In this document: positions 37,048 through 45,680 of the stretch, piece after piece
How positions within the stretch are numbered: position 1 is the first letter of the stretch
How the letters are laid out: every line of letters starts with the position of its first letter
DNA from: Paragordius varius
Lineage: Eukaryota; Nematomorpha
NCBI GenBank assembly: GCA_964247055.1
Contig: OZ176054.1
Span: 1,426,001 to 1,490,000 of the forward strand
Direction: 5' to 3'
Length of the DNA: 64,000 bases
Position numbers and translations under genes: made by a program
The notes under the pieces: generated by a model
Told to the model about the DNA's origin: nothing
The model's input: only the letters and a program-made list of their open reading frames with translations
Database searches by the model: none

Positions 37048-40000
37048 TCCCTAATCTTATAACAAACTTGTACCATTTTTTGATTAACAGATAGAGTAAA
37101 GCTGGAAATTATACGGACAAAACGTAAAAATAAAACGACAAATATTTTTTCTGAAAGAAAACCCTACCTTTTTGTCGTTGTAGGGATAATTAAGAAAGTA
37201 ACAAAAGTAAAAATAGATAAAGTTATTTATTCGTTTTCTAGTCTTTATATAATATTTTTGTGTAAACATAATTTGCATGATTAAAACATCAAGAAACTAA
37301 TGGATATTTTATTTACATAATACAAAAATATAAAAACATAGACTATGCAAATATCACTAAAATTTATATCATACATAAAAAATATAATTAAAATTTGTAT
37401 ATATACACTTGAAGACCCTAATTTTTCCTACACCATTATAATTTTAATTAATACAATTGGTGTTAATAACACTGGACAACAAATTTTTCTGCCACTCGAG
37501 TTTTTTGCATATTACCATCTTTTAACAGTTAATCAGAATTAAATTATAATTTCACCTAAAAATTTTTGAACTTGATTTTTCTGATTATGCGTCCTCTTTA
37601 TCAAAATTTTACTAAAAAATGTTTTGCTTTGAAAATATACAAGAAATGCTGTTTGTAATACATCATTCGAAAGAGTAATAAATACTCTACAAAATGTTTA
37701 CTAAAAGTTTTACCAACAGTTAATATTGGAGTTAAGAAGCGACAAACTTACAAAGCGAGAGCGTTTTCCTAATTAAAATACTTTTAAAAATATTGGATGA
37801 AAATAGCGCCAACTTTTTCTAGATGGCAATGAGTGTTCAAAAACGACAAAAGAAAGTTTTTTTGATTAAATTATTTATTGCTTGTATGTCATTCAAACAG
37901 CCATTTTAAAATTTGTATTTTAAAAAATTACCATCTCATCAATATTATTTTATTTACTTTATTAGGCTTAAAATTTCGAAATTTTAAGACTAAATAAAGT
38001 TTAAGGTGTTCTATAATTTTTTCAACGAATATTTAAATTTACATTTTTAACGATGCATTTTATTATCCACTTCTATAAATATGATAATATAATTTTTATT
38101 AAAAAAGCAAACCAAAAGCTTTTTTTAAAAATTGTTATAAATTTTTATGTGTAACCCTAATAATTATATTAAAATAATTTCTATAATTTTCAAATTTGTT
38201 ACTCTGTAAAAATTATTGACTTATTTAAGGGTTGAAAATATGAACCCAAATAACTTTTAAATCAGATTGATTTGAATAAGAGTTTTTCGCGCTCTTCGAA
38301 TGATATAAAATATAAGGCTCTATATTTAAAACTTTTAATTTTGAAAATTTCATGTTAAATCGGAGATCGATAAATCCTAATAAAATTCTTAGGTGCTAGA
38401 CCAATTTTTTTAAGATATACTATTTATGTACTTTAATGACATAATTTAAATTTACAAGAATGGTAGTTAAAAAAGTCAAATGTTGTCTAGTATAATTTAC
38501 AGATCTATTCCTTGTTAACCACAACAATAAAACATTGAATGGATTGCCTTTGAAAAGTGTGTCTATTTAAAAAATATTTTTCTTTATATTTTTAGGATTT
38601 GTTCGTATAATTTTAATACTGTAATAAAAAATTTAAGATTTTACTGTATGATCTGAATGATACAAAAAAATGTAATTAAAAAATTAATATTCTAGCGATG
38701 AAAAATTAAATTGGTACTTAAAAAATTGGTAAAAATAAGGTAAATGTGTGTCGACAAATTTAACATATGTTTCATAAAATATATGTATAGTACTATATTT
38801 CAATATTTGCTAAATTCCAAAAGCATACATATTCAATAAGGGATTATTCAGGTCAGATGGCGGGTAGGGGCATAAATGTAAAATTATAAATTCTCTATAA
38901 ACTTATAGAATTGCATTATAAAAAAAGAAACAGTTGTTTTACGATTAAAACAAGTGTGCCCAATTTAACTTTTGGCTCTAATCAACATTATTGAATCATT
39001 ACCTTTTGTGCTTTTGAAGTCGGGTGCATATAACCTTATATACCCAAAATAGTAAAGCGTATGCTATATTACCAACAAATTAATAAACGATATATTTATA
39101 TTACAACAGCAAGTAATATCCCTTCGCTTCAAGGTTCGGATACACAAGACATTTATTCGATGGAAAGTTTGAATTTTCATTTTTAACCTTTTTAGCTATA
39201 AGAAATTCGGATATCGATTCACCACGTAAATTTTGATATTCATGTTATAATTACAAATAAATATATTTTTGTCAGATCCCTCAAACAACCCATCTATTCA
39301 CTCGCAACAAAGTAAAAATTGAATTGTTTTATTGTATCTGAATTAATTAATAATAAAAAATTATTTTAGCCGAGATCTTAGATTCACCTTCGCATGGTAA
39401 GTAATTGCTTTCAAAAATATAACTATTTTATATTTTAATTGATGAACATATCTTAAAAAATTATCATCAGATGTTTTTGAATATGGACATTCTAACACAA
39501 AAGTGATAAATGGTTTAAAATATAAGACATTTCAAAATCAGCATCAGATAACTGCAAATATATCACAAAAATATTAATAATGTCCCTGTTTTAATGGATG
39601 CAAAATCCATAAAAAAGACTTATTAGTTAGCACTCCATTATCCTTTAAGGTGGTTATATATCCCGAGCGATTTGAAATTCGAATATCTTAAAAAATATAT
39701 AAGGTATTATAAGCCGAATTTAAAAATAGTTTTTATGGAACATTATACAAAAAAATTTAAAATTTTGAAAAAATTCTCATCTCAAACTTTTTTGCGGCCG
39801 TTTTTTTTCTAAAAATTTTTGCTGGCTAAGTGCAACAGGCAAATATATGTATATGAAAACAAGAAAATGTAAACAATTAACTTTCAGAATATTTTGGCTT
39901 CATTTTACCAGGAAAACTTTATTTTGTGTTGTAACCGTGTTTTGGAGCTGTCCCAGTTTTCGGCTCTACAAGTCACAAAAAATATTAGTTTTTTTCTCAT

Positions 40001-41325
40001 AAATGAGAAAATTTTTGATTGTCATAAAGTTCCTTAAGATTTTATGACGGAAAACGCCATCTTTATATTTAATAACAACATAATATGGAGATTATTATTA
40101 TTAGACTACCTTGGCAATTAAAGTTATAGTACCTTCTATCAAGCAATAGGCGGCTTTAAGAAACTGTCATCTTAAAATTTTTGTTTAATAAATCACGTAT
40201 TGTGTCTTCTAATTGCAAAGGTAGCTGAATTGTATTAATCTCCATATTATGTTGTTATTAAATAAAATTTTTAACTTTTATAACTGTTTTTTTTTTACCG
40301 AAATTAAAACTATTACAAAAGGTAAACTGACACAAAATGAAAGGGTAAAGTTTTAAAATGTAGCCCCACCTTTGAGTTATAAGAATATATAAAATTTAAA
40401 TCCCGTGACCTATTACTAAAATTTGAAATTAAACAGCAAAACTAAAAATAAACAAAAATACAATCATATATCATAATTTTGAATAAGGTCGAAAATAGGA
40501 ATTCGACATCTAAATTAGAAATACCCTTAAAAAATAATAAAATTGTTATTATATAGTTAATGTTGCAAAATTTAGATTTTAAAAAATGTGGTCGTCTTTT
40601 CTAAAACGTTGCCTTTATACTAATAACTGTTTAATTCTCTAATCTAAACAACGAAAAATTTGTATATTCAATAATAATATTGGAATATAAATAAGTAACC
40701 CCAAATATCACCTCAATAATTTAACTTACTTTTTAATGCGTTATAGATTTTAATGAATTTGATTATTATTAATATAACTTATATTTTATAAATTATTATA
40801 AACTTTTTGTGCTCTTTAGAAATTAATTTAAATAAATAACATAATATATAATACTTGATCTTCTATAATATACAATTATAGATATTGGACCTAGCACAAG
40901 TAACAGTTTAATATCTAAAAATAAATTTTCTATTTTCTATTCATAATTAATTAGGTCGACAAAATCAACACGTTTCACACCGCATTCAAACGGAAAATTC
41001 AGGTAATGTATAGTCGCAAAAGATACTAATATTTTTATTAAAATTAATATCTATTTTTAATTTTTGTAGAGCCTCAACCAAGCACAAGTAAGACATCTAA
41101 TTAATTATTTTTAAACATTTGTTTGATGATTACAATATTTTTTTAGGTCAACAAAACGCCGAAATTCAGGAAGAAAATAGGGAGACGGCACGAACATGTT
41201 ATTTTTGTTTAATTACTAGCTCAATTTTTAAATATAAATGATTTAAATTATAATAATAATCTAATTTTCATTTAGTCCGAACAAACATAGATGAAAACGG
41301 TTTGACATATATTATTGATATGTAA
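12777..41325 (+). CDS. Giant micro-exon gene: signal peptide, three tandem ectodomain units, repetitive Ser-rich tail
   Basis: I do not recognise the family. About 79 exons can be placed by AG acceptor, GT donor, open frame and fixed phase. Sizes are mostly 15-75 nt; two are large (582 and 360 nt). Except for one conserved junction per unit, every intron falls after codon base one and every exon is a multiple of three, so exons can be skipped or duplicated without frame loss. All junction codons are sense, and the sum is about 1,374 residues. Order: signal peptide, three homologous units (entries below), Gly/Ala-rich hydrophobic segment, Ser/His/Pro-rich region, Lys/Pro-rich region, then tail cassettes. 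The mature product has six cysteines, two per unit, and many N-glycosylation sequons, so the first half is built for the secretory path. Schistosome MEGs and aphid bicycle genes show similar architecture, but I see no sequence match to either. It may be two genes or have several 3' ends; exact exon use needs transcripts. Confidence 0.75.
13564..13677 (+). other. Candidate extra TCYY-type exon
   Basis: After AG at 13563, a 114-nt phase-1 open segment ends at GCCC|GTTGCA. Its end, KKFISVLLKYFPAR, resembles SLDYPLLKYFSNRRG of exon j2. Length, phase and similarity fit an exon, but it would sit out of order between exons a and b of unit 1 and lacks the cysteine. It may be a leftover copy. Confidence 0.35.
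14070..14298. mobile_element. MITE with ATACGGACAAAACG inverted ends
   Basis: Left end AAAATACGGACAAAACGTG and right end ACGTTTTGTCCGTATAATTT are inverse copies. The inside carries GACAACC and its inverse GGTTGTC. It lies in the b-c intron of unit 1; related copies follow below. No coding content. Confidence 0.75.
14915..15113. mobile_element. MITE, ACAAAACGT family
   Basis: Left end AAATTATACAGACAAAATGT, right end TTTTTACGTTTTGCCTGGAT. Diverged copy in the g-h intron of unit 1. Confidence 0.65.
15140..15172 (+). other. Candidate small exon in unit 1
   Basis: 33 nt after AG at 15139, coding EDRHKLKRKS in phase 1 before GTTGTC. It has no counterpart in units 2 and 3, so it is only a possibility; the basic cluster is unlike its neighbours. 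Confidence 0.3.
15209..15479. mobile_element. Foldback element, F1 family
   Basis: Left end ACCATTTACAGCTCAAATTC, right arm with GAATTTGAATTGTTCAG. One to two copies of the 21-bp word per arm; in the g-h intron of unit 1. Confidence 0.65.
16083..16338. mobile_element. MITE, ACAAAACGT family
   Basis: Left end AAAATTATACTGACAAAACG with AAGACAACCATA inside; right end AAATTTCGTCTGCGTAACTA. It lies in the j-m intron of unit 1, where exons k and l of the other units would be expected. Confidence 0.65.
17635..18008. mobile_element. Foldback element, F1 family, with four to five 21-bp repeats per arm
   Basis: Left arm repeats CTTGAACAATTCAAATTCAC; right arm repeats the inverse, GTGAATTTGAATTGTTCAAG. 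The tips are TATACCATTTACAGTTC and its inverse. It would fold into a near-perfect stem of about 100 bp. It lies in the f-g intron of unit 2. Confidence 0.8.
18041..19270. mobile_element. 1.2 kb palindromic element, probably Tc1/mariner-derived
   Basis: Two arms of about 590 bp are near-perfect inverse copies around a 50-bp spacer at 18635-18685; for example ATGAGATAGCTTATGACCAG on the left and its reverse complement on the right. The outer end, read inward from the right, is ACACAGTGTGCAAAAATTTT beside TATATA, which suggests a mariner-type end with a TA target, though no transposase is seen. It lies in the f-g intron of unit 2. Confidence 0.75.
23812..23966 (+). pseudogene. Degenerate extra TCYY-type exon between exons h and i of unit 3
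   Basis: In one frame the stretch reads like two weak echoes of exon j: NMIYLSAKNTNNFY, then, past a stop codon, YLLAEPRVNYLNEINKLP, which recalls YYLAIGEYAEKKIPKK of exon j1. It has an internal stop and no convincing donor, so I take it as a dead duplicate exon. Similarity is weak. Confidence 0.3.
23975..24197. mobile_element. Foldback element, mixed F1/F2 ends
   Basis: The left end begins like F2 (CCATTTGCACTTCAAGAGT), then continues with the F1 word CTCGAACAATTCAAATTCAC. The right arm is F1 (AAATTTGAATTGTTCACGGG). It looks like a chimera, in the h-i intron of unit 3. Confidence 0.6.
24228..24686. mobile_element. Foldback element, F2 family, degraded right end
   Basis: The left end TCATTTGCACTTCAAGAGTT is clear; the right end (GGACCATGAAGTGGAATTCG) is a poor inverse copy. 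The interior shares words with other F2 elements. It lies in the h-i intron of unit 3, which is why that intron exceeds 1 kb. Confidence 0.5.
26544..28229 (+). other. Junction exon plus 582-nt exon: Gly/Ala-rich hydrophobic stretch then Ser/His/Pro-rich region
   Basis: Exon 26544-26567 codes ATLTGIAG and exon 27648-28229 follows, both phase 1. The joined start is a run of small and hydrophobic residues (IAGVGVAIGTATGTAAAS and on to about residue 45), which could be a membrane span or a flexible Gly/Ala segment. Next come a run of ten serines, a region with KAVASFAVPPTAYGAYRAS, a His-rich patch (DVHTHIHTEVHEE), and a Ser-rich end with the basic cluster PSKKRPAEDRPQ. The exon is clearly less AT-rich than its surroundings and its third codon positions are mixed, unlike the micro-exons. 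The reverse strand is also open for 60-80 codons, which I attribute to composition. Confidence 0.75.
27181..27580 (+). repeat. Tandem intron repeat carrying fused acceptor-donor sites
   Basis: About five imperfect copies of an 80-110 bp unit built from GTAAAAATTGCGGTTTTTAA and GTTAATTGTAATTAATTACA words. Four copies carry the string CAG|GT with a T-rich lead (breaks after 27190, 27291, 27449 and 27555). The array sits in the intron before the 582-nt exon. Confidence 0.65.
28289..28859 (+). other. Micro-exon and 360-nt Lys/Pro/Ser-rich exon, with an alternative stop
   Basis: Exon 28289-28312 codes EPKSQRSG. Exon 28408-28767 begins DSELLESLLSRKRSRTPVKA and is rich in Pro, Ser, Thr, Arg and Lys; SRKRSRTPVKAPKK looks like a nuclear localisation signal. 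The donor at 28768 (CCAG|GTTTAT) keeps phase 1 for the tail exons. If it is not used, the frame stays open to a TGA at 28857-28859 ending in ENMITKKI. An AATAAA at 28911 then gives a short isoform without the repetitive tail. Confidence 0.7.
28911..28916 (+). promoter_or_regulatory. Polyadenylation signal for a short isoform
   Basis: AATAAA 52 nt after the alternative stop at 28859, followed by a T-rich stretch. It supports an mRNA that ends here rather than continuing to the tail. Confidence 0.45.
29433..29590. mobile_element. Short foldback element, F3 family
   Basis: Left arm ACATTTTTCCAAGCAAACGC, right arm TTGCTTGAAAAAATGTTGCT ending TGAAAAATGGTAT. A short relative of the large element at 60173, in a tail intron of the giant gene. 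Confidence 0.6.
30135..30168. repeat. AT microsatellite
   Basis: Uninterrupted AT dinucleotides just downstream of the donor of exon 30094-30111. Similar tracts occur near 17495, 23552, 24198 and 44668. Confidence 0.9.
30302..30560. mobile_element. MITE, ACAAAACGT family
   Basis: Left end GAAATTATACGGACAAAACG, right end CCGTTTTATCCGTATTCAAT, with the internal GTATGGTTGTCTTTTGAAAA arm. It sits in a tail intron of the giant gene. Confidence 0.75.
31590..31832. mobile_element. MITE, ACAAAACGT family
   Basis: Left end AAATTACACAAACAAAACGT with AAAGACAACCATATTTTT inside; right end TTTAATTTTATGTTTGTCTA is diverged. Confidence 0.6.
33739..33976. mobile_element. Foldback element, F1 family
   Basis: Left ATCATTTAAACTTCAAATTG and right GTTTAAGGGTGAATTGGAAT ending AAATGGTAT. 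Diverged copy in a tail intron. Confidence 0.55.
34269..34321. repeat. Compound CA/TA microsatellite
   Basis: A CA run passing directly into a TA run, starting about 10 bases after exon 34232-34258 of tail cassette 1. Confidence 0.9.
37104..38616. mobile_element. Longer element with the same ATACGGACAAAACG ends
   Basis: Left end GAAATTATACGGACAAAACG and right end GGATTTGTTCGTATAATTTT bound about 1.5 kb between tail cassettes 4 and 5. The interior has no recognisable transposase; the largest plus-strand frame (37345-37542) is not interpretable. It could be a longer relative of the short MITEs or two insertions. Confidence 0.5.
39650..39815 (-). repeat. Dispersed repeat, inverse copy of 11690-11850
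   Basis: Both carry a stretch like GCAAAAATGTTTGAGATAAG followed by TTTTTGTATAATG. They are in opposite orientations; family unknown. Confidence 0.5.
40063..40268. repeat. Palindrome in a tail intron
   Basis: Left arm TTAATAACAACATAATATGG with GAGATTATT following; right arm is its reverse complement at 40230-40262. Arms are about 60 bp with an 80-bp centre. Probably the middle of a foldback element whose outer parts have diverged. Confidence 0.55.
40882..41325 (+). other. 3'-terminal micro-exons and stop of the long isoform
   Basis: Exons 40882-40899 (IGPST), 40955-41002 (RQNQHVSHRIQTENSG), 41070-41087 (PQPST) and 41147-41197 (QQNAEIQEENRETART), then a terminal exon 41276-41325 (RTNIDENGLTYIIDM, stop). 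The first and second pairs are a duplication: both are an 18-nt exon ending AGCACAA followed by a Gln/Glu/Asn-rich exon. An ATTAAA at 41379 is a possible polyadenylation signal. Confidence 0.65.
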
Positions 41326-41797
41326 AAAAAGATATAACAATATTACATAATTTTCTCTTCATTAATGTCTATTTTAATATTAAAATAATTGGGCTCTATG
41401 ATTATCGGAAAATACCGATATTCAAGGGTGCAATTCGGATTTTGCCAAATTTTTTTAAGCTTATCAATATATTAGGAAAAATGGGTTAGAAATAGGCTAA
41501 ACGTCCATTATTGTCATTAAAAAATTTCCATTCAAAATCTAAAAATGGCAAATTAGAATTAAACGTAAAAAAAACTGAAAATCGATCGACTTTTAAAATT
41601 TTTCACAAATTCAGACCTGGTTATATAAAATAAAAAAATATATATGAGCTTTTATTAGCATATAATACCCAAAAAATTTTTATTAAATGTGATTCGTTTG
41701 CCTATAAATATAAAGTATTTAAAGCATATTATTTTACAAATTGTTCCCTATAATATCATATAAATATATATTACCGTTTTTGGGTCTAAATATTTAG

Positions 41798-41899
41798 AAT
41801 TAATGGCTCAAGCTTACCGAGAGTTTGAACAAATGAGGACTAACAGTAACTTTTAAATAACTAAACTATATTTATACAATCCTTGGAAAAGCGAATAAA
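41798..41899 (+). other. Alternative terminal exon with polyadenylation signal
   Basis: After AG at 41797, phase 1 reads LMAQAYREFEQMRTNSNF and stops at 41854-41856. AATAAA at 41894-41899 follows 38 nt later. Joining it to exon 41147-41197 would create an immediate stop, while joining to 41070-41087 gives a sense codon, so if real it is a mutually exclusive end. Confidence 0.45.
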
Positions 41900-43422
41900 C
41901 CTATTAATATTATGCGCATTTAGTATACAATAGAATCAAAATCAAAATGGATGAATGCATGATTGGTAATTATAATCATGTGTAATGATCACCAACCAAT
42001 ATATCTAAATTAATTTTATAATTTAGAATTGCAAGATTGGATGAGAAGTACATCATATATTTCTAAAGCAAACTCTTGTATTATAGTGTGTAATAGGGGT
42101 TAGCCCTTGTACGTTTTGGCAAACTCAATTGTTTCATAGAGATGATGATGGGCTCTTTTAAAGTCCGAATAAAATTAGGTGTCAAACACGCCATATAAGA
42201 GAAATAAATATAAAAAACAAAAGAAAAAACAGCGGTATAGTTTTTTGGCTCTACCTTTACAACCAAAAAGCGAAAACGCTAAAATACCATATGTTTGTAT
42301 TATCAGCCAGCAAATATTTTGTATAACCATTTTTCTAATCCAAACCTAAAACCCGATAAAACTCCAAAACACTAATTTAAATTTTTGCATATCATTAAGT
42401 TTTGAATTTATCATAAAAACAATAAATAATTTAGCTCACAAAGAAAATTTTTGAATTGAGAGTTAATTTGTGTATCATATAATCCATTCAACATTACGAG
42501 GTACATCTTACACCTGATATACTATTTATAGAATTGAAAAATAAAAATACACAAAAGTTTTTCTATCGGGAAGTTTTTGATGATTTTAACATGTTAAAAT
42601 TAAGCATACCACAAAATCGGTCTCTTTCAAAAATTTAAATTTTTAAAGCGAGCTCTCTTAATATCATGAATTTAATACAAACATATGGTGCATTATTAGT
42701 ATTTTGAATCAAAATTTATAGCCAAAATAAAAACTGTTTTAAAATTTTTATTGTAAAACATTTATTTCTCCATCTGATTTCCATTTTTTGCCTTTAGAGC
42801 ACATCTACTTTATTTGAAAATTGAGTTTCCAACGCGAGATATTCTTGGAAGGGACAAATTAGTTGTCGTTGATCTTTTAAATTTAAATCCGATAAAAATT
42901 GGCGGGCTTATGTGAAAAATAACAAAAGTCGGTTAAAAACTAAGTTGTTTAAAAAACTGCCATTATATATTTTATTAAATAAAAAAATTGTCAAAGTGAG
43001 ATAATATAAATAAATTTAGATGTTTGGGTTTAATTAATTATGTATTTTAAAAGTATACTAAATTATGTAAAAATCTTGTTATAGGGTTAAAATACTGAAA
43101 TATCGCCCCATTTCAAAATTTTAATTTACTTTAAAGTTTAAAAATATATATATATATATATATATATCGATATAAGCTTACTAGAAAAAAAAATTTCTCC
43201 AACTCACCATGTGAAATATAGTTATTTACAATAGGAAGGAATCAATTCTTTACTTTATATAATTAGCACCATTTCACTATTTTTACTGATATTTATCAAA
43301 AAATATAAATTATTATTTTAAAATTTACTAAAATGCCATTTTTTATATTATGAAAGCTGATTTCGCAAAAAGCCAAAATCTTTGATGTTATAATATGTTA
43401 AAAATTGTAAATTATTCCATAG
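41900..43422. other. No exon seen
   Basis: AT-rich sequence between the alternative end and the next micro-exon run. I see no start codon with a signal peptide that would make the next run an independent gene, and no supportable feature apart from an AT dinucleotide tract near 43145-43166. Confidence 0.35.
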
Positions 43423-44653
43423 ATTTAGCCCTAAACATTCGGGATATTCCAAGTAAATAATTAAAACTTATTCTATTTAATTTTGTTATCTGGTTTAATA
43501 TATGATTTACTTTTGAATTTTTAAAATAAAATAATAATAATAATAATAACCTTAACAATCACTTTTTATCGATGATATATTTATTGGGGTTTTTAGTTTA
43601 ATAATTTAAAATATTTTTTCTATTAGGATTGAAAAGCATTCTACAAAGTACGTAACACCTAATATTTTTTTATATAATACTTTTGTAATTTTTTTCACGA
43701 GTGAATCAACAATTCTATTAGTAAACTAAAAATAAACTGATTTTTCAACATTTTTTCCGCCCTATAATTTTTATCTGAATTAACCTGTTACATCCCAAAA
43801 TATTTTTAACTGTTTCTATTTAATAATTAAATGTATTTTTTAGCATTGAAATATCTCTTTTTTTTGTCTTGTTCGCATAGACTCGATATAATTAATCTGT
43901 TTAAAAATGATTTAATTCTTTCATAAGCTTTATTTCCAACAAATTATAAAATTCTGTTCATATAAAAATTATTTAAATTTTTGAAATTACCCATTTTTCC
44001 ATCAAATTCCATTATATATATATATATAATATTTATGTGTTCAAGAATATAAGCAATTGATAGAGGGTAAAATAATTTTGTAATTTCTTTCCATGAGATG
44101 GAATAATAAAATCTTTAATTTTTAGAATTGCATGTCTCTGAATTACCATTTCCACGTATATAATGCCATTTGTATAATTCTAATTCAAAATTTATAACAT
44201 CTATTATATATATCTGATAGAATACAATAATTATGGTATTAATATAATTTTGCTATACATACAACATACAAATTTCAAAAGTTTTATGACTGTATGGTAT
44301 AAAATAATTTTTTTAGAATATACAGGATTCCTAAATTGGCTAACGGGTAACATCAATACTATTTAAGATAAAAATTTTTACAAATTAATTTAAAAAGCCA
44401 AAATTAATGAAATTTCTTTTGGAATTTATTAGAGGCCGAACGCATGGAACTCGGACGTAAAAATACCTTTTTTAATTATTTCTGCCGAAATTGTAATATT
44501 TTAAATATTTTAGCCGTTACCGCATTTAACATTCATTGATGTGTCCGTATATCGATGGGATTATATTAATACTTTTCTATCAATGCATTTTTTTGTTGAT
44601 ACAACATGTTGCGGGTTACTACAGGGATTTTTTGTCATCTAACATGAAATAAA
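43423..44653 (+). other. Further phase-1 micro-exon run with its own stop
   Basis: Exons 43423-43452 (LALNIRDIP), 43627-43647 (LKSILQ), 44046-44066 (YKQLIEG), 44126-44155 (LHVSELPFP), 44317-44346 (YTGFLNWLTG), 44433-44456 (AERMELG), and a terminal 44514-44539 (VTAFNIH, stop). All are phase 1 with AG/GT borders and sense junctions. Splicing from 41147-41197 to 43423 also gives a sense codon (TAT), so this may be another 3' end of the giant gene; AATAAA at 44648 would terminate it. It could equally be the 3' part of a second, partly decayed copy. Confidence 0.5.
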
Positions 44654-44667
44654 TTTTGTTATTCATC

Positions 44668-44700
<33 letters not shown>

Positions 44701-44730
44701 AGGATAGTTTAAAGACTGTAAAAAATATAG

Positions 44731-45247
44731 ATGACTGCAAACATTTCAAAATTAATACAAAATATGACGCTCGCTAGGTCGGAATATCGTAAAATGCCTT
44801 CTAAAAATATCTTGCTAAAGAAAGTATTTATCCTGTATCGTGGCATTTATCAAATAAGATCAACGATTCATGGAATCCAAATAATTTTACATAAGGCAAA
44901 CATGCACATCACTAAAACCATTCGGTTTTTTTCGGACCCAAAGTTTAAGCAGAAACTATGTCATGTTGAAAAATAATTCAAATAAATGCTATGAAATACA
45001 CGAGGATCTTAAAAACGTATTTTATTTACCGGAATCTAATAAGATTTTTTCTCAAAACCAGACATTAAAAACCGAAAATTTAAAATTAATGCCTCCTTCA
45101 AACATTTCATTCAATGATCATTATGATACAATTTGTAACATAGTACTGTCACAAAGTGAATTCATTAAACATTTAGAATTAGAAGTTGAACGATTAATGA
45201 ATGAAATTAATAGGTTCCAAGAACTACTTTTAGCCGACAATATATAA
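44731..45247 (+). CDS. Two overlapping small reading frames, perhaps one frameshifted gene
   Basis: I do not recognise it. The first frame (44731-44976) opens MTANISKLIQNMTLARSEYR, is basic and ends CHVEK. The second (44963-45247, one base out of step) ends with a likely coiled coil, EFIKHLELEVERLMNEINRF. The overlap is 14 nt. Together they would make a protein of roughly 170 residues if one base were gained or lost, as in a decayed intronless gene. Alternatively the ATG at 44963 starts an independent small protein. Codon use is AT-rich like its surroundings and the frames could be chance, but two adjacent frames of 81 and 94 codons stand out here. AATAAA occurs near 45290. Confidence 0.35.
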
Positions 45248-45349
45248 ATTAAGTAGGAACATATATTAATTTTTCAAATCTTACAAATGGCAATAAATCT
45301 GGTTTATATTTATTTTTTATTTAACTCTTTATTTAAATGTACTTTTTAT

Positions 45350-45680
45350 ACCTCAAATTTACTCTCGAACAGTTTATTTTAAGTTTACCCATAAATATTT
45401 TAGAGTTATCTAAACATTACAAGTTCCTATAATTGCCTTTCTGAAAGTCAAAATTTACCAATATTTTTTTATAAACAAAATTTTGTTTGAATCAACATAA
45501 TAGAGAAAAAAATAATAAAATAGGCTATCCCATGACCAATTATTTCATATCAATAATGAGCTAGATTCGCCTAAAACACGTAATAAATTAGTAAGATGAG
45601 TCCAATATATTGAGTAAATAAAAATGTTTGAGGTGGGGAATTTAAAATTTATTAAGGGGAAATTGGAGGTTTAAATGGTA
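45350..45680. mobile_element. Foldback element, F1 family, degraded
   Basis: Left CTCAAATTTACTCTCGAACA; right GGGGAAATTGGAGGTTTAAA ending TGGTATA. Arms are diverged; the internal ATTTACCAATATTTTTTT region is shared with other F1 copies. Confidence 0.45.

Larger units (their letters stand above)
32569..39396 (+). repeat. Five tandem copies of a four-exon Ser-rich tail cassette
   Basis: The cassette is p-q-r-s. Copy 1: 32569-32628, 32654-32686, 34157-34186, 34232-34258. Copy 2: 34598-34657, 34688-34720, 34782-34814, 34872-34898. Copy 3: 35599-35655, 35686-35718, 35775-35810, 35868-35894. Copy 4: 36530-36586, 36617-36643, 36698-36727, 36785-36811. Copy 5: 39110-39166, 39196-39225, 39276-39311, 39370-39396. 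Typical pieces are SNIPSLQGSDIPDINSIES (p), QRISDTNSPHR (q), PSYPSSIHSQQS (r) and LIRDSPAHG (s). All exons are phase 1 on both sides. Copies 3-5 also share intron sequence (CCTTCGCTTCAAGG, AACCTTTTTTAGCTATAAG, and GTGTGTCGACAAATTTAA near 36146 and 38747), so the duplication is of genomic DNA and fairly recent. In copy 4 the q exon has lost its usual donor and may use the GT at 36644. Confidence 0.8.
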
